This document shows positions 35,465-44,978 of a stretch of 64,000 nucleotides of DNA, piece after piece. The DNA is from Caldilineaceae bacterium (GTDB lineage: Bacteria; Chloroflexota; Anaerolineae; Caldilineales; Caldilineaceae): assembly GCA_020846635.1 (NCBI GenBank), contig JADLDO010000027.1, forward strand, positions 1 through 64,000. Reading direction: 5' to 3'. Below the pieces are notes generated by a model, which saw only the letters and a program-made list of their open reading frames with translations, made no database searches and was not told the DNA's origin. Position 1 is the first letter of the stretch; each line of letters begins with the position of its first letter. Made by a program: the position numbers and the translations under genes.

Positions 35465-36178
35465 TTACTGCGGCTGAAATTCTTCCTGTAGCGTCCCGCG
35501 GCGCAAGTGGTACAGCAAAATATCAGGCCGGTTGCTGCTGACCCCATCCACGCCAAGCGCAATCATTGCCTGCTGTTCGGGCCATGTGTCAGGATTCCAC
35601 GCCAGCACCTCCAGCCCCAGCGCATGCGCCGCATCCACCACACGAAAACAGACATTGCGATACTGCACATCAATTCCGACAGCTTGCATCTCCACCGCGC
35701 GAGCCAGGTCGAAATCTGTTGGGTTGGGTAAAATGGCGCGCACGCGGTAGCCCCTGCCCATCTCCCGCACAGCAGCCAGCCGCTCCAGCGCAAATGAAGA
35801 AAAAGTTACCTCCTCCTCCATGCCCTGCGCCCTCACTGCTTCGACCGCGGCCTGTTCCACGCCGATGCCCTTGAGTTCAATCAGAAGATGCACCTCATGC
35901 CGCACTGTCTCCAATACCTCGTCCAGGGTTGGGACCTGTTCGCCGCCCCCGGCATCCAGGCCGCGGATGCGCGCTGCCGTGAGATCCCGAATCGCGCCAT
36001 GCCCGTTAGTCGTACGATCCACGGTGGTATCATGCATGACCACTAGCTGCCCATCTCGGCTCAGATGCACATCACATTCCACAGCCTCCACGCCCAAATT
36101 GGTGGCATAGCGGAAACCCTTAAGCGTGTTTTCCGGCATCACCCCCATCGCGCCCCGGTGTCCAGCCACATAGACCAT
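35465..36178 (-). CDS. Glycerophosphodiester phosphodiesterase
   Basis: A 237-residue cytosolic-type phosphodiesterase (UgpQ-like) that splits glycerophosphodiesters into glycerol-3-phosphate and an alcohol. The metal and catalytic residues of the family are in place: AGHRGA with His7-Arg8, PENT with Glu16, VECDVH with Glu34 and Asp36, and MHD with His49. No signal peptide. It begins 3 bases after the upstream sugar isomerase and ends a four-gene operon starting with the FemABX gene. Confidence 0.93.
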   Translation of the reverse strand: MVYVAGHRGAMGVMPENTLKGFRYATNLGVEAVECDVHLSRDGQLVVMHDTTVDRTTNGHGAIRDLTAARIRGLDAGGGEQVPTLDEVLETVRHEVHLLIELKGIGVEQAAVEAVRAQGMEEEVTFSSFALERLAAVREMGRGYRVRAILPNPTDFDLARAVEMQAVGIDVQYRNVCFRVVDAAHALGLEVLAWNPDTWPEQQAMIALGVDGVSSNRPDILLYHLRRGTLQEEFQPQ

Positions 36179-36181
36179 GCT

Positions 36182-37036
36182 TCACCCTTCACTTTTCTGT
36201 GACCAAACCGCGTCTTTCTCAAGATAAGGCAGCACCAACGCCCGTTCGGCCTCCAGCCCTGCCCATTCATCTCCATTTGGCCCATCATAGATCAGCGTAT
36301 AGGGTCCGGCAAGGGTCGCAGCACGCGATAATTCCAGGCAGCGCACGAAATCTTCCCGATCCATGCTGCCATCTTCTGCAAAATGACACTTGGCGTGGAA
36401 GGACTCCGCGCGCGGCATGATCTGGGCAAGGTCATCATACTTCGCAGCCCCGCGCCAATTGCCGAAATCCACGCACAGCCCCAGCCGCCCCTCCAGCGCA
36501 TCCAGCACCTGCAACACCTGTGTAGGCCCGTCCATCAGCCCCAGCCAATTCTCCGTGGTCAAGCGCAAGCCCAACGCACCCGCCCGCTCCGCCAGCACGC
36601 GCAGGCCGCAGATACTCGCAGCCATCGTCTCATCCGTCGCTTGCGCCTTCCCTGCGATGACGCGGCAGCGTTCGACCCCCAGTTCCGCACCATCCTCAAG
36701 CCACGCACTGATCCATGCCAGGTCGCGTTCACCCTGCACAGGATCGGTCAGATCGCCCCCGTCGATCAACAAGGTAAAAGGCTCGATCCCGGCATTGGTC
36801 ATGGCGGCGCGCACTTCGCGCAAATAACCACGATCACGGCTGGACAGGTGAAAATGGCAGATCTCCAGCGCGTGGATGCCAAAAGCCGCCAGCTTTGCAG
36901 GCAACTCCAACAAAGAAACCCCTTGCTGTGGGCTAGTGGGTATCTCTTGACCTGGGCCATAGGCCGCGGGGCGACCCAGCGTCCGGTGCAGGCTCCACGT
37001 CGAAACTGCCAAACGGCGACCCTTGTTTTCTCCCAT
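36182..37036 (-). CDS. Sugar phosphate isomerase/epimerase (xylose-isomerase-like TIM barrel)
   Basis: A 284-residue TIM-barrel protein of the AP-endonuclease-2/xylose-isomerase-like family. Visible family features are HALEICHFHLSSRDRGYL near the start, LTTENWLG in the middle (a metal-ligand Glu), LCVDFGNW and ESFHAKCHF toward the end. Members isomerise or dehydrate sugars or inositol derivatives; the substrate is unassigned. Third gene of the operon, 25 bases after the MFS exporter. Confidence 0.82.
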   Translation of the reverse strand: MGENKGRRLAVSTWSLHRTLGRPAAYGPGQEIPTSPQQGVSLLELPAKLAAFGIHALEICHFHLSSRDRGYLREVRAAMTNAGIEPFTLLIDGGDLTDPVQGERDLAWISAWLEDGAELGVERCRVIAGKAQATDETMAASICGLRVLAERAGALGLRLTTENWLGLMDGPTQVLQVLDALEGRLGLCVDFGNWRGAAKYDDLAQIMPRAESFHAKCHFAEDGSMDREDFVRCLELSRAATLAGPYTLIYDGPNGDEWAGLEAERALVLPYLEKDAVWSQKSEG

Positions 37037-37061
37037 ATCCCCCTCCTCGTCTAGAATCCCT

Positions 37062-38318
37062 TTATGCCTGTGCCACCACTGCCAAACGCGTCTTTGTGCG
37101 TGTCTGGAACCAGGCCCAGAGCAAACAGGCTGCCAGGCTGATCAACGCCGTCCATCGCAGCACATCCTGCACACTCAATTGCAACTGATCCAGCGCCACC
37201 CCTGCCCAAAGCGTCGAAATCGACTGCGCCAACGTCAGCGCGGCAAACTCAAAGGCAAAGACGCGGCCTCGGTATTCGTCATCGACAACGGCCTGCAAGA
37301 TCGCCGCGGAAAAGACCCAGATTGTACCTGACCCCAACGAGCGCAAGAAGGAAGCGCCCAATACCCAGCCGAGTGACGGCGCAAAGCCCAGGCCCAAAAT
37401 GCCGGCACTCAACGCGACCAGCCCCCCTAAGATCGCCCAGAGTTGGGTACGATGCTGCGCTCCTACCCAGCGTCGCACCATCAACGGCCCCAACCCTGTC
37501 CCCAATCCCGTTGCGGCATAGACCAGCCCCAGCGTCAGCGTGCCATTGCCGTTGATCGGGAAAATATCCTGTGCCAGCGGGATCTCCATGACGTTGACCG
37601 CGCCCCATGCCAGCGCGCCGCCCGCCTTCGCCAGCGCCAACCCTAACACAAAAGGGCGTGCGCGCAAATAGCCCAGTCCTGCCACGAATTGAAACAAGCC
37701 GCCTTGATTTTCCTCTGTGCTGGTCAGCAACGTGACGGACCGAGTGACCTGGATGCGCCCCACGAACCACGCGGCCACAAGAAAGGTCAGCGCATCGAGC
37801 ACAAAAGCCGTGGTCAGGCCAAAGAGCGCCGCCGCAATCCCACCCAGCAGCGCGCCAAATGCCAACATGGTGCTCCACGTAAAGCCATCCAGCGCATTCG
37901 CCGTCACCAAATCCTTAGGCTCTACGATATTCGACAGCAGCGCCGAGTGGGCCGGTGTATAGAGCGAACTCAGCACAAACTGCAGCACAGTGAGGGCATA
38001 GAGCAGCCAAATTTGCTCCGGTCTGCGGATCAACAAGAAGCCCAACACCGTAATGGCGCGTAGAATGTCCGTAACAATCATGATGGCCCGTCGCTCATAG
38101 CGGTCAGCCAGCACACCCGCAAAGGGGCTCATGACAAAGATCGGCAGCACGCGCGCCAGAAAGAGGTAGGAGATCGCGGTTCCCGCGCCCGTGAGTTGTG
38201 TGATCAGTGCCGCCGACGCCAGCAGATTGAACCAATCGCCCAAATTGGAAACCACACGCGCCAGCCACAAATTGCGATAGTTCACATTGCGCCGTATCAA
38301 CGAAATATAGTCGTTCAT
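37062..38318 (-). CDS. MFS exporter (EntS/MFS_3-like)
   Basis: A 418-residue transporter with 12 hydrophobic segments. The N-terminal part (NLGDWFNLLASAALITQL, then LPIFVMSPFAGVLADRYERR) is typical of the EntS/multidrug efflux branch of the major facilitator superfamily; the GVLADRYERR loop is the conserved A motif between helices 2 and 3. The exported compound is unknown. It lies 39 bases after the FemABX-type gene and is likely co-transcribed. Confidence 0.85.
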   Translation of the reverse strand: MNDYISLIRRNVNYRNLWLARVVSNLGDWFNLLASAALITQLTGAGTAISYLFLARVLPIFVMSPFAGVLADRYERRAIMIVTDILRAITVLGFLLIRRPEQIWLLYALTVLQFVLSSLYTPAHSALLSNIVEPKDLVTANALDGFTWSTMLAFGALLGGIAAALFGLTTAFVLDALTFLVAAWFVGRIQVTRSVTLLTSTEENQGGLFQFVAGLGYLRARPFVLGLALAKAGGALAWGAVNVMEIPLAQDIFPINGNGTLTLGLVYAATGLGTGLGPLMVRRWVGAQHRTQLWAILGGLVALSAGILGLGFAPSLGWVLGASFLRSLGSGTIWVFSAAILQAVVDDEYRGRVFAFEFAALTLAQSISTLWAGVALDQLQLSVQDVLRWTALISLAACLLWAWFQTRTKTRLAVVAQA

Positions 38319-38357
38319 AGACCCGCTAGTCTCTGGGGATACCTATTGGAGAGAAGA

Positions 38358-40649
38358 TCATGCCGGGCTTGTCTGCCCAGCCGCACCGGAAGTTGTGTGA
38401 CGCAGACGACGTACCATCGCCATCACGCGCGGCATTGCCTCGGTATAAAGCCGGTAGGCCCAGGGCCATGTCGCATAATCCCATGCGCCGATATGGGGTG
38501 CAAAGCTCGCGCCAAAGCCTTGTTTGAACTGCCAGACCCCTTGCAGCCCATCATCAGGGTCGTTTATGTGGGTGGGCGCACCCCACCAATCATAGACCGT
38601 ACAGCCGTGGGCGCGTGCCCAGCGCATGCCCTCCCATTGCAGCAAGTAGTTTGGCATATCGCGCCGCCGCCGTTCGCTGCTTGCCCCATAGAAATACCAC
38701 GCACGCGCGCCATAGCGCAGGATAAATATCCCCGCTACAGGTGCATCTTCCTCGTCATGTTCTGCTAAAAGCAGCGCCCCGCCCGCTGGGTTTCCCGCAT
38801 CCTGCGCCGCCGCCAAATAGCTTTCCCAGGTCGTTTTGTAATAGGTAAAGGGGCGAATCAGGAAGCCATCGCGCGCGCCCGTCTCCGCATACAACTGGTA
38901 GAAGGCCGGTAAATCTGCCGGAGTGCCCTCACGCACACGAATACCGCGCCGCTCGGCCAGGCGAATGTTATAGCGCCACTTGCTTTTCATCGCCTCCAGC
39001 AGCCCTTCCTCACTGAGGCTGAGATCGCTCAAGGCTGTATTCTTAAACTGAATCTGCTCTTGGCTATAGACCCAGCCCCGCTGGCGGAAGGCATGGCGCA
39101 GGCGCGTGCCTGTGTCGCTCCCATCGTCCACATCGGGGTCAATCTTCACAAAGATGCAGTTGCGCCGTTTGGCGAACGTTTCAACGTGGGCCAGGGTCGC
39201 TTCCACCGCCCGCGCATCCTGCCAATCGACCACGGGGCCTTTGGGAACATAACCGACACGGATCGGGAGAAACGGCACCAACTGGCGATCCAGAAATTGC
39301 AGGGCCGCCACGGCGCTGCCCCCTTCACCGCGCAGCGCCCAGCGTGTCGCCTGCCATTCCGTCTGTGCCTTGACTGCGCCCCACTCCCAACTTTGCAGCA
39401 CATGGGGCGCTGGCAGCTCCGCCAGCGTGCTTTGCCACGTTGCTATATCGACCACAGGTTGCCAGTTCACCGTCGATGGCTGCACATGGGTATCGCGCGG
39501 CTTCTGCACCTCGCGCATAACCTGCTGTAGCTGTCGCCCCACCTGAAAGAGCCGGTAGCCCATTGGCCTGAGCGGCATCTCCCACGTTCCCGCATGCCGC
39601 ACTACCTCGCCACCAAAGCCCTGCTTAAAACGATAGACACCCCACAAATCATGGCTGGGCAATGCTTCCAGGTCAAGCGGAATCTCATCAACAGGAGTCC
39701 CCGCGCCGCTGCCCTGATTGAGGCCCACCGCTACCTTGCCAATCTCATCCGGGATGCCCCAAAAGTCGTAGCGAGTTGCCCCATGCGCGCGCGCCCAGCG
39801 CATCGCCGCCCACTGCAACGCGTGGTTGGGCATGCGGCTGCGTTCGCGGCTGCTGCTCGCTCCCCACACATACCAGGCCATCTGCCCGCAGCGCACCACC
39901 ACAAGCGCACCCAGCGGCACTCCCTCGTGCTCTGCCAACAGGAACGCGCCCATGTGCGGCGTTAGGAGGTCAAATGCCGCTTCAAAATAGGCCGCGCTGT
40001 GTACCCCAAAGCCGTCGCGCGTACCCGTCTCAACCATCAGTTTGTAAAAGTCAGGTAATTCGTCGCGCTGCAAGGCGCGCACCGTCACCCCTTTGCGCTC
40101 TGCCAGCCGCACATTGTAGCGCCACTTGCTTTTCATGCGCGCCAACAGAGCGTCTTCGTCGCCGCCAAGCTCCAGCATCGTGGTGCTGGGCGGCTGGATC
40201 GTGTTCGGGCTGCGGCGCAAACCCAGGTCGATCAGTTGTTGTTGCGCCGCGGGACTGTCGGCTAATTCCGGCTCCACCAACAGCACGCTCGCCCCTGCCT
40301 GTCGCGCCTGCTCACGCACCGCGGCCATGACCGCTTGCGTGGCAGCCATGTCCGACCAATCGACCACCGGCCCGCGCGGCACATAGGCCACGGTGATGCC
40401 CGCGGCGCGGCGCAGCAGGATCGAAGCGCCGCCCGTGAGCGCGTGTCCATCGCCCACAGTGGCGCGCATGGCCTGCCATCCAAAACGGCTTTTCAACGCG
40501 GCCCATGCCGAACTTTGGAGAAAGTGGGCATAGCGATGGCACGCCACGAATTCATCCCAAAGGGCATCCCCTCCGGCGTTGCAGAAAGGATCCCCAGAAC
40601 CGGCTTTATCTTCCCCGCTCAAGGCGGTATGCTTCACCATTTCGACCAT
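38358..40649 (-). CDS. Tandem-duplicated FemABX peptidoglycan aminoacyltransferase
   Basis: A 763-residue protein made of two complete FemABX units in a row. These enzymes add amino acids from tRNA to lipid II to build peptidoglycan cross-bridges. Repeated landmarks show the duplication: VAYVPRGPVVDW and GYVPKGPVVDW; MKSKWRYNVRLAERKG and MKSKWRYNIRLAERRG; ETGTRDGF and ETGARDGF; MRWARAHG in both; and GVYRFKQGFGG with GVWQFKQGFGA. A single FemX is about 340-420 residues. The start at 40649 (ATG) is suggested by an extended -10 (TGG TATCAT, 40667-40659 on the minus strand), which would make the mRNA almost leaderless; GTG at 40670 is the longest alternative. First gene of a four-gene operon. Confidence 0.85.
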   Translation of the reverse strand: MVEMVKHTALSGEDKAGSGDPFCNAGGDALWDEFVACHRYAHFLQSSAWAALKSRFGWQAMRATVGDGHALTGGASILLRRAAGITVAYVPRGPVVDWSDMAATQAVMAAVREQARQAGASVLLVEPELADSPAAQQQLIDLGLRRSPNTIQPPSTTMLELGGDEDALLARMKSKWRYNVRLAERKGVTVRALQRDELPDFYKLMVETGTRDGFGVHSAAYFEAAFDLLTPHMGAFLLAEHEGVPLGALVVVRCGQMAWYVWGASSSRERSRMPNHALQWAAMRWARAHGATRYDFWGIPDEIGKVAVGLNQGSGAGTPVDEIPLDLEALPSHDLWGVYRFKQGFGGEVVRHAGTWEMPLRPMGYRLFQVGRQLQQVMREVQKPRDTHVQPSTVNWQPVVDIATWQSTLAELPAPHVLQSWEWGAVKAQTEWQATRWALRGEGGSAVAALQFLDRQLVPFLPIRVGYVPKGPVVDWQDARAVEATLAHVETFAKRRNCIFVKIDPDVDDGSDTGTRLRHAFRQRGWVYSQEQIQFKNTALSDLSLSEEGLLEAMKSKWRYNIRLAERRGIRVREGTPADLPAFYQLYAETGARDGFLIRPFTYYKTTWESYLAAAQDAGNPAGGALLLAEHDEEDAPVAGIFILRYGARAWYFYGASSERRRRDMPNYLLQWEGMRWARAHGCTVYDWWGAPTHINDPDDGLQGVWQFKQGFGASFAPHIGAWDYATWPWAYRLYTEAMPRVMAMVRRLRHTTSGAAGQTSPA

Positions 40650-40758
40650 AGGTTTGGTATGATACCACACGCCTAGAGCGCACGACTTATCCAGAGCTTT
40701 AGAGACGCGACTATGATTCGGGCACCACTTTTCCGCGCATAATCAGGAGCCACCACCC

Positions 40759-41661
40759 ATGAATCCCAACGCACTGGTCGAGGCTGTACCCAACTTTGCC
40801 GAGGGTCGCCGCCCCGCGGTCATCGACGCGATTGCTGATGCACTCCAATCCGCAGGGGCCCATCTGCTCGACCGCACCAGCGATTGGGATCACCATCGCA
40901 GCGTACTAACCATCGCCGGGTCGCCAACAGCCGTTGTGGAAGGTCTCTTTCGGGGCGTGGAGATGGCAGCGCGCCATATCGACCTCTTCAGCCAGCGCGG
41001 TGCCCATCCCCGCATGGGCGCGGCAGACGTGGTGCCGCTCGTCCCCCTGCGCCACATCACGCTGGAGGAATGTGTGGGGTTGGCGCGCGTTCTTGGTCGC
41101 CGCGTTGGCGACGAACTGGGGCTGCCGGTCTATCTCTACGAAGCCGCTGCCACGCGCCCCGAACGGCGCAACCTCGCCGATGTACGCCGCGGCGAATTCG
41201 AGGGCTTACTCGCAACCATTCACATGCCTGAGCGAGCGCCCGACTTTGGCCCTGCCCAGGTTGGCCCAGCGGGTGCGGTGATCATAGGGGCGCGCCCCAT
41301 CCTCATTGCCTATAACATCTTTCTGGAGACGAATGATGTCACCATTGCCCAAAGCATCGCCAAGCGCATCCGCGCGCGTAATGGCGGATTCCCCGCGGTC
41401 AAAGCCCTGGGCCTGCTGATTGACGGGCAGGCTCAGGTAAGCATGAACCTGGTGGACTACACCCAAACCCCGATCCATGTCGTCTTTGATGCCATTACGC
41501 GCCTCGCCCATGACCACGGCGTGAAGGTGGCGCGCAGCGAACTGATCGGCCTTGCGCCCGATGATGCGCTGCTGCAAGCCGCGGCCCATTATCTACAACT
41601 GCCCACTCTTGCTACCACGAACACCATCGAAGGCGCACTCCAGCGCGCGATGCTTGATTAA
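40759..41661 (+). CDS. ftcD: Glutamate formimidoyltransferase
   Basis: A 300-residue protein equal to the transferase half of FtcD, which moves the formimino (or formyl) group from N-formimino-L-glutamate to tetrahydrofolate in histidine breakdown. The opening is diagnostic: VEAVPNFAEG, then LDRTSDWDHHRSVLTIAG and HPRMGAADVVPLVPL, with the active-site His in HPRMG. The cyclodeaminase half found in eukaryotes is absent, as in many bacteria. No other histidine-degradation gene (hutU, hutI, hutH) lies in the window. It converges on the creatininase-family gene with a 3-base gap. Confidence 0.9.
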   Translation: MNPNALVEAVPNFAEGRRPAVIDAIADALQSAGAHLLDRTSDWDHHRSVLTIAGSPTAVVEGLFRGVEMAARHIDLFSQRGAHPRMGAADVVPLVPLRHITLEECVGLARVLGRRVGDELGLPVYLYEAAATRPERRNLADVRRGEFEGLLATIHMPERAPDFGPAQVGPAGAVIIGARPILIAYNIFLETNDVTIAQSIAKRIRARNGGFPAVKALGLLIDGQAQVSMNLVDYTQTPIHVVFDAITRLAHDHGVKVARSELIGLAPDDALLQAAAHYLQLPTLATTNTIEGALQRAMLD

Positions 41662-41664
41662 CTT

Positions 41665-42477
41665 CTATTGTGTGAGCGCATGCCCAGTTACCGCGGCAAA
41701 AAACTGCGCCTGCAACTGGGGCGATACAGTGTCTTTCTTGACCAGTCGAATACAATGTGCCAGTGACCGCGCCACCGCCTCCAGATAACGCTCACCTTTC
41801 TCCTGAGTGGCGGGCGTTCCATCCCCACGATAATGGGTGGGATGGTCGGCATACCACCAAATTCCTGTGGTCAGACCCGCCGCGCGCAGTGCATCCAAGC
41901 GGCCCAGCGGCAGCCCCTCGCCATCTGCCCGCAACTGATCGCGCCGCACCAAATCGGGCCGGATCGCCATCATCTGGCTCGTTTCATTCTCCCCTGCATG
42001 CCCATCAACTCTGCTTTCCCACTGTGCCTGCACCTCGGCTTGCTCGTCGGGCAGCAGTTGTGGGTTCCACGCATAGAGCACAGAATCGTGCTGGGCTCGC
42101 AATTGCATTTGAATCAAATAGCTCATCAGGGCGCGGTTGCCGCCATGTGCGTTGACCAGGATGATCTTCTTAAAACCATTGCGCGCAATCTCGCTGATCA
42201 GATTACTCGCCAGTTGCAGTATCAGATCGGGGTCAATCGCAATCGTCCCACTACAATGCTGCGCTTCGAGGATCTGCGTAAAGATCAGGTCAGGGAAAAT
42301 AACGGCAGGTTCCAATTGCGCCGCGCGCCGGCACATCTCCCGGCCAATATACATATCCGTCCCTAACGGCAAATGATGGCCGTGACGCTCAATCACAGAT
42401 AAAGGCAGCAGGCACACACCTTCCACCTGCTGAACCGCACCCTCGAACTCGTCGCCGGTCAACTCGACCCAAAACAT
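41665..42477 (-). CDS. Creatininase-family metal-dependent hydrolase
   Basis: A 270-residue amidohydrolase of the creatininase family. The metal-binding motif is near the start: ERHGHHLPLGTD with Glu30, His32 and Asp41. The later HGGN signature is in VNAHGGNRALM. Family members hydrolyse creatinine, formamide-type bonds in riboflavin/F420 synthesis (ArfB), or act in mycofactocin maturation (MftE); the role here is open. The start at 42477 has GGGAGG upstream; the in-frame extension to 42678 runs through a terminator and into the next gene. It has its own transcript because of that terminator. Confidence 0.85.
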   Translation of the reverse strand: MFWVELTGDEFEGAVQQVEGVCLLPLSVIERHGHHLPLGTDMYIGREMCRRAAQLEPAVIFPDLIFTQILEAQHCSGTIAIDPDLILQLASNLISEIARNGFKKIILVNAHGGNRALMSYLIQMQLRAQHDSVLYAWNPQLLPDEQAEVQAQWESRVDGHAGENETSQMMAIRPDLVRRDQLRADGEGLPLGRLDALRAAGLTTGIWWYADHPTHYRGDGTPATQEKGERYLEAVARSLAHCIRLVKKDTVSPQLQAQFFAAVTGHALTQ

Positions 42478-42547
42478 AACGCCTCCCTTCACCTCTCGAT
42501 TTCTGCAAACGAAGATCACGCGATCACCTGGCTCGCTCGCATGTCGG

Positions 42548-42580
42548 CATAAAACAACGCCGCGCTCCCAACTGAGCGCG
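42548..42580 (-). terminator. Intrinsic terminator closing the chaperonin-led gene run
   Basis: On the minus strand the stem CGCGCTC/GAGCGCG (42580-42574 with 42567-42561), 6-base loop, is followed after a few bases by GTTGTTTTAT. It lies between the Gfo/Idh/MocA gene ending at 42666 and the creatininase start at 42477. Confidence 0.6.
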
Positions 42581-42665
42581 ACGCTGCTATTTCTCCTAGA
42601 TAGCTCCGACAATCCAAGCGGCCAACCTGCTTCAGCCTCCAGCGGCGCGAATGGCATACCCTCGG

Positions 42666-43862
42666 CTAATAGGTGCAATCCACCTGGCGCTTGCTCGTTG
42701 ATGAATCCAGAATTGCATCACAAACCACCGCAGCGCGATAACCATCTTCAAAATCCGCGCCAATGGGCGATACAGCCTTGTCATTGACAATACAATCGAG
42801 CAGATGTGTCACTTCATGCACAAAGGTATGCTCCCAGCCGATCATATGCCCCTGGGGCCACCAATTTTCCCACCAGGGATGATAGGGTTCCGAGACCAGG
42901 ACATTGTGGAAGCCGCGCGTCTCCTTTGGTTCGTCATCAATCCAGAAGACCTCCAACTCGTTCATCCGCTCCAAGTTGAAGCGAATCGTGCCTTTTTCGC
43001 CATTGATCTCCAAGTTCTGCCCATTCTTGCGCCCTGCGGCAAAACGAGACGCTTCGAGCGTGCCCAGCGCGCCATTCTCAAACTCAATCACCGCGGCAAA
43101 GGCATCATCCACATCCACCTTGCCCATCCCCGAACCATCCAGCTTGGGGCGTTCGGGAATAAAGGTCTTGGTCATGGCGCTCACGGTAGAGATTTCACCC
43201 ACCAGATAGCGCGCCAGGTCGATGATATGCGCGCCCAGATCACCCAGCGCGCCGCTCCCCGCCTGCTCCTTTTGCAAGCGCCAGATCAACGGCGTGTTAT
43301 AGTGGGGCATGATCCACTCTTGCAGGTAGATGGCGCGGAAATGATAGATTTTTCCCAGCGCGCCACTCTCGATCAGCTTACGGATTTGGCGGATGGCCGG
43401 CACAAACCGGTAATTAAAGGCGACCATATGCTTGACGCCCGCCTTTTGCACTGCATCCAACATGCTCTTGGATTCTTCCGCAGTGCGCCCCAGCGGCTTT
43501 TCGCACAGGATATGCTTTCCTGCCTGCGCCGCGGCAATACAAGGCTCGGCGTGCGCGTCGTTCGGCCCGCCGTTGTCAAATAGCTGGATCTGATCGTTTG
43601 CCAGCATCTCACGCCAATCCGTATAGGCATTGGCATAGCCATAGCGCCTGGCAGCCTCTTGCACAGCCTCGGCGTTGCGCCCCGCGATCCCCACCAGCTT
43701 CGGAATCGCAGGCGGCGGATACATCATGTGTGCGATGTTGAGAAACGCATGACTGTGGGCCTTGCCCATGAAAGCATACCCCAACATGCCAATGCCGATC
43801 TCAGGCACATCACCCGCAGACCGCGCATCGGCCATTGAAGTAAACCCTGAACCCTCGCTCAT
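42666..43862 (-). CDS. Gfo/Idh/MocA-family oxidoreductase (first)
   Basis: A 398-residue NAD(P)-dependent sugar or inositol dehydrogenase. The N-terminal Rossmann motif is GIGMLGYAFMGKAHSHAF (about 22-39) and the EKP substrate/cofactor motif is CEKPLGRT near 119-126. A C-terminal alpha/beta domain of about 250 residues follows, as usual. It lies 49 bases after a TIM-barrel isomerase, a pairing typical of pathways that oxidise and isomerise unusual sugars or inositols. AAGGAG is present upstream of the start. Last gene before a terminator. Confidence 0.9.
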   Translation of the reverse strand: MSEGSGFTSMADARSAGDVPEIGIGMLGYAFMGKAHSHAFLNIAHMMYPPPAIPKLVGIAGRNAEAVQEAARRYGYANAYTDWREMLANDQIQLFDNGGPNDAHAEPCIAAAQAGKHILCEKPLGRTAEESKSMLDAVQKAGVKHMVAFNYRFVPAIRQIRKLIESGALGKIYHFRAIYLQEWIMPHYNTPLIWRLQKEQAGSGALGDLGAHIIDLARYLVGEISTVSAMTKTFIPERPKLDGSGMGKVDVDDAFAAVIEFENGALGTLEASRFAAGRKNGQNLEINGEKGTIRFNLERMNELEVFWIDDEPKETRGFHNVLVSEPYHPWWENWWPQGHMIGWEHTFVHEVTHLLDCIVNDKAVSPIGADFEDGYRAAVVCDAILDSSTSKRQVDCTY

Positions 43863-43911
43863 AATTGGTTGGCTCCTTCAATAGGATGGACGTTACGTCC
43901 GGCTCATTCTT

Positions 43912-44910
43912 CTATTCTTTGGCAAAAGCCGCATCAAAGGCAACAGACGAAGGCGAAAAATCAGCCTTACGCACAACCGCCAATGCCTCACGCGCCCCAA
44001 ACTCCCGATCCATGCCGGAGTCCTCCCATTCAATCGAGAGGGGGCCTTGATAGCCAATCCGGTTCAAGACACGGACAATGGGGTCCCACTTCACATCGCC
44101 ATGCCCCGGCGAGACAAAGTCCCACCCGCGCCGCGCATCGCCAAAGTCCAAGTGCGATCCCAGGATGCTGTTGCGCCCGTTCAACTGCACGCGCGAATCC
44201 TTCACATGCACATGGAAGATGCGGTCGGCGAACTCGGTGATAAATGCCACAGGGTCAACAAATTGGTGGATGAGATGGCTGGGGTCAAAGTTAGCCCCAA
44301 AGGCCGGATGCCCATTGACCGCTTTGATCGCACGCTCCATCGTGATAATGTCATAAGCGATCTCCGTTGGGTGTACTTCTAGGCCAAACTTGATGCCATT
44401 CTCCTGGCAGACATCCAAAATTGGAATCCAGCGCTCTGCAAAATCCTGGTAGCCTGCGTCAATATCGGCTTGGCTGGTGGGCGGGAAGAAATAGAGCTTT
44501 GCCCACACGCTAGAGCCGGTAAAGCCGTTGACTACATCCACGCCAAAGAGTTTGGCCGCACGCGCCGTGTTCTTCATCTCCTCGGCGGCACGTTGGCGCA
44601 CCCCTTCCGGGTCGCCATCACCCCACAGGCGCGGCGGCAGGATGGACTTATGGCGGTTGTCAATCGGATCACAGACGCACTGGCCCACCAGGTGGTTGGA
44701 GATGGCCCAACACTTCAGGTTATACTTCTCCAACAAATCCCGCTTGTCGCGCACATAGCGGTCACTCTCCAGGGCTTTATCTACCTCAAAATGGTCGCCC
44801 CAACACGCCAGTTCCAACCCGTCAAATCCCCACTCACTGACCTTCTGTGCCAGCGTCTCCAACGGCAAATCGGCCCATTGGCCTGTGAACAGCGTGACTG
44901 GTCTTGGCAT
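43912..44910 (-). CDS. Sugar phosphate isomerase/epimerase (TIM barrel)
   Basis: A 332-residue protein of the xylose-isomerase-like/AP-endonuclease-2 superfamily. Metal-ligand segments are visible: [13 protein letters not shown] (Glu), [13 protein letters not shown] (Asp, His), [10 protein letters not shown] and [13 protein letters not shown] (Glu). Sequence around these resembles putative hexulose or inosose isomerases. AAGGAG lies 6 bases before the ATG. It is encoded between two Gfo/Idh/MocA oxidoreductases in the same direction, suggesting a shared carbohydrate pathway. Confidence 0.87.
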   Translation of the reverse strand: MPRPVTLFTGQWADLPLETLAQKVSEWGFDGLELACWGDHFEVDKALESDRYVRDKRDLLEKYNLKCWAISNHLVGQCVCDPIDNRHKSILPPRLWGDGDPEGVRQRAAEEMKNTARAAKLFGVDVVNGFTGSSVWAKLYFFPPTSQADIDAGYQDFAERWIPILDVCQENGIKFGLEVHPTEIAYDIITMERAIKAVNGHPAFGANFDPSHLIHQFVDPVAFITEFADRIFHVHVKDSRVQLNGRNSILGSHLDFGDARRGWDFVSPGHGDVKWDPIVRVLNRIGYQGPLSIEWEDSGMDREFGAREALAVVRKADFSPSSVAFDAAFAKE

Positions 44911-44978
44911 GGCTTAACTCCTTATAAATTTCAGAGATGATTTTTTGAGATGGCTGTTTGGAACAGGTTGGAAAGCAA

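Noticed and set aside
42478..42678. N-terminal extension of the creatininase-family gene
   Set aside because: The extension contains an intrinsic terminator and overlaps the neighbouring gene; GGGAGG supports the start at 42477.
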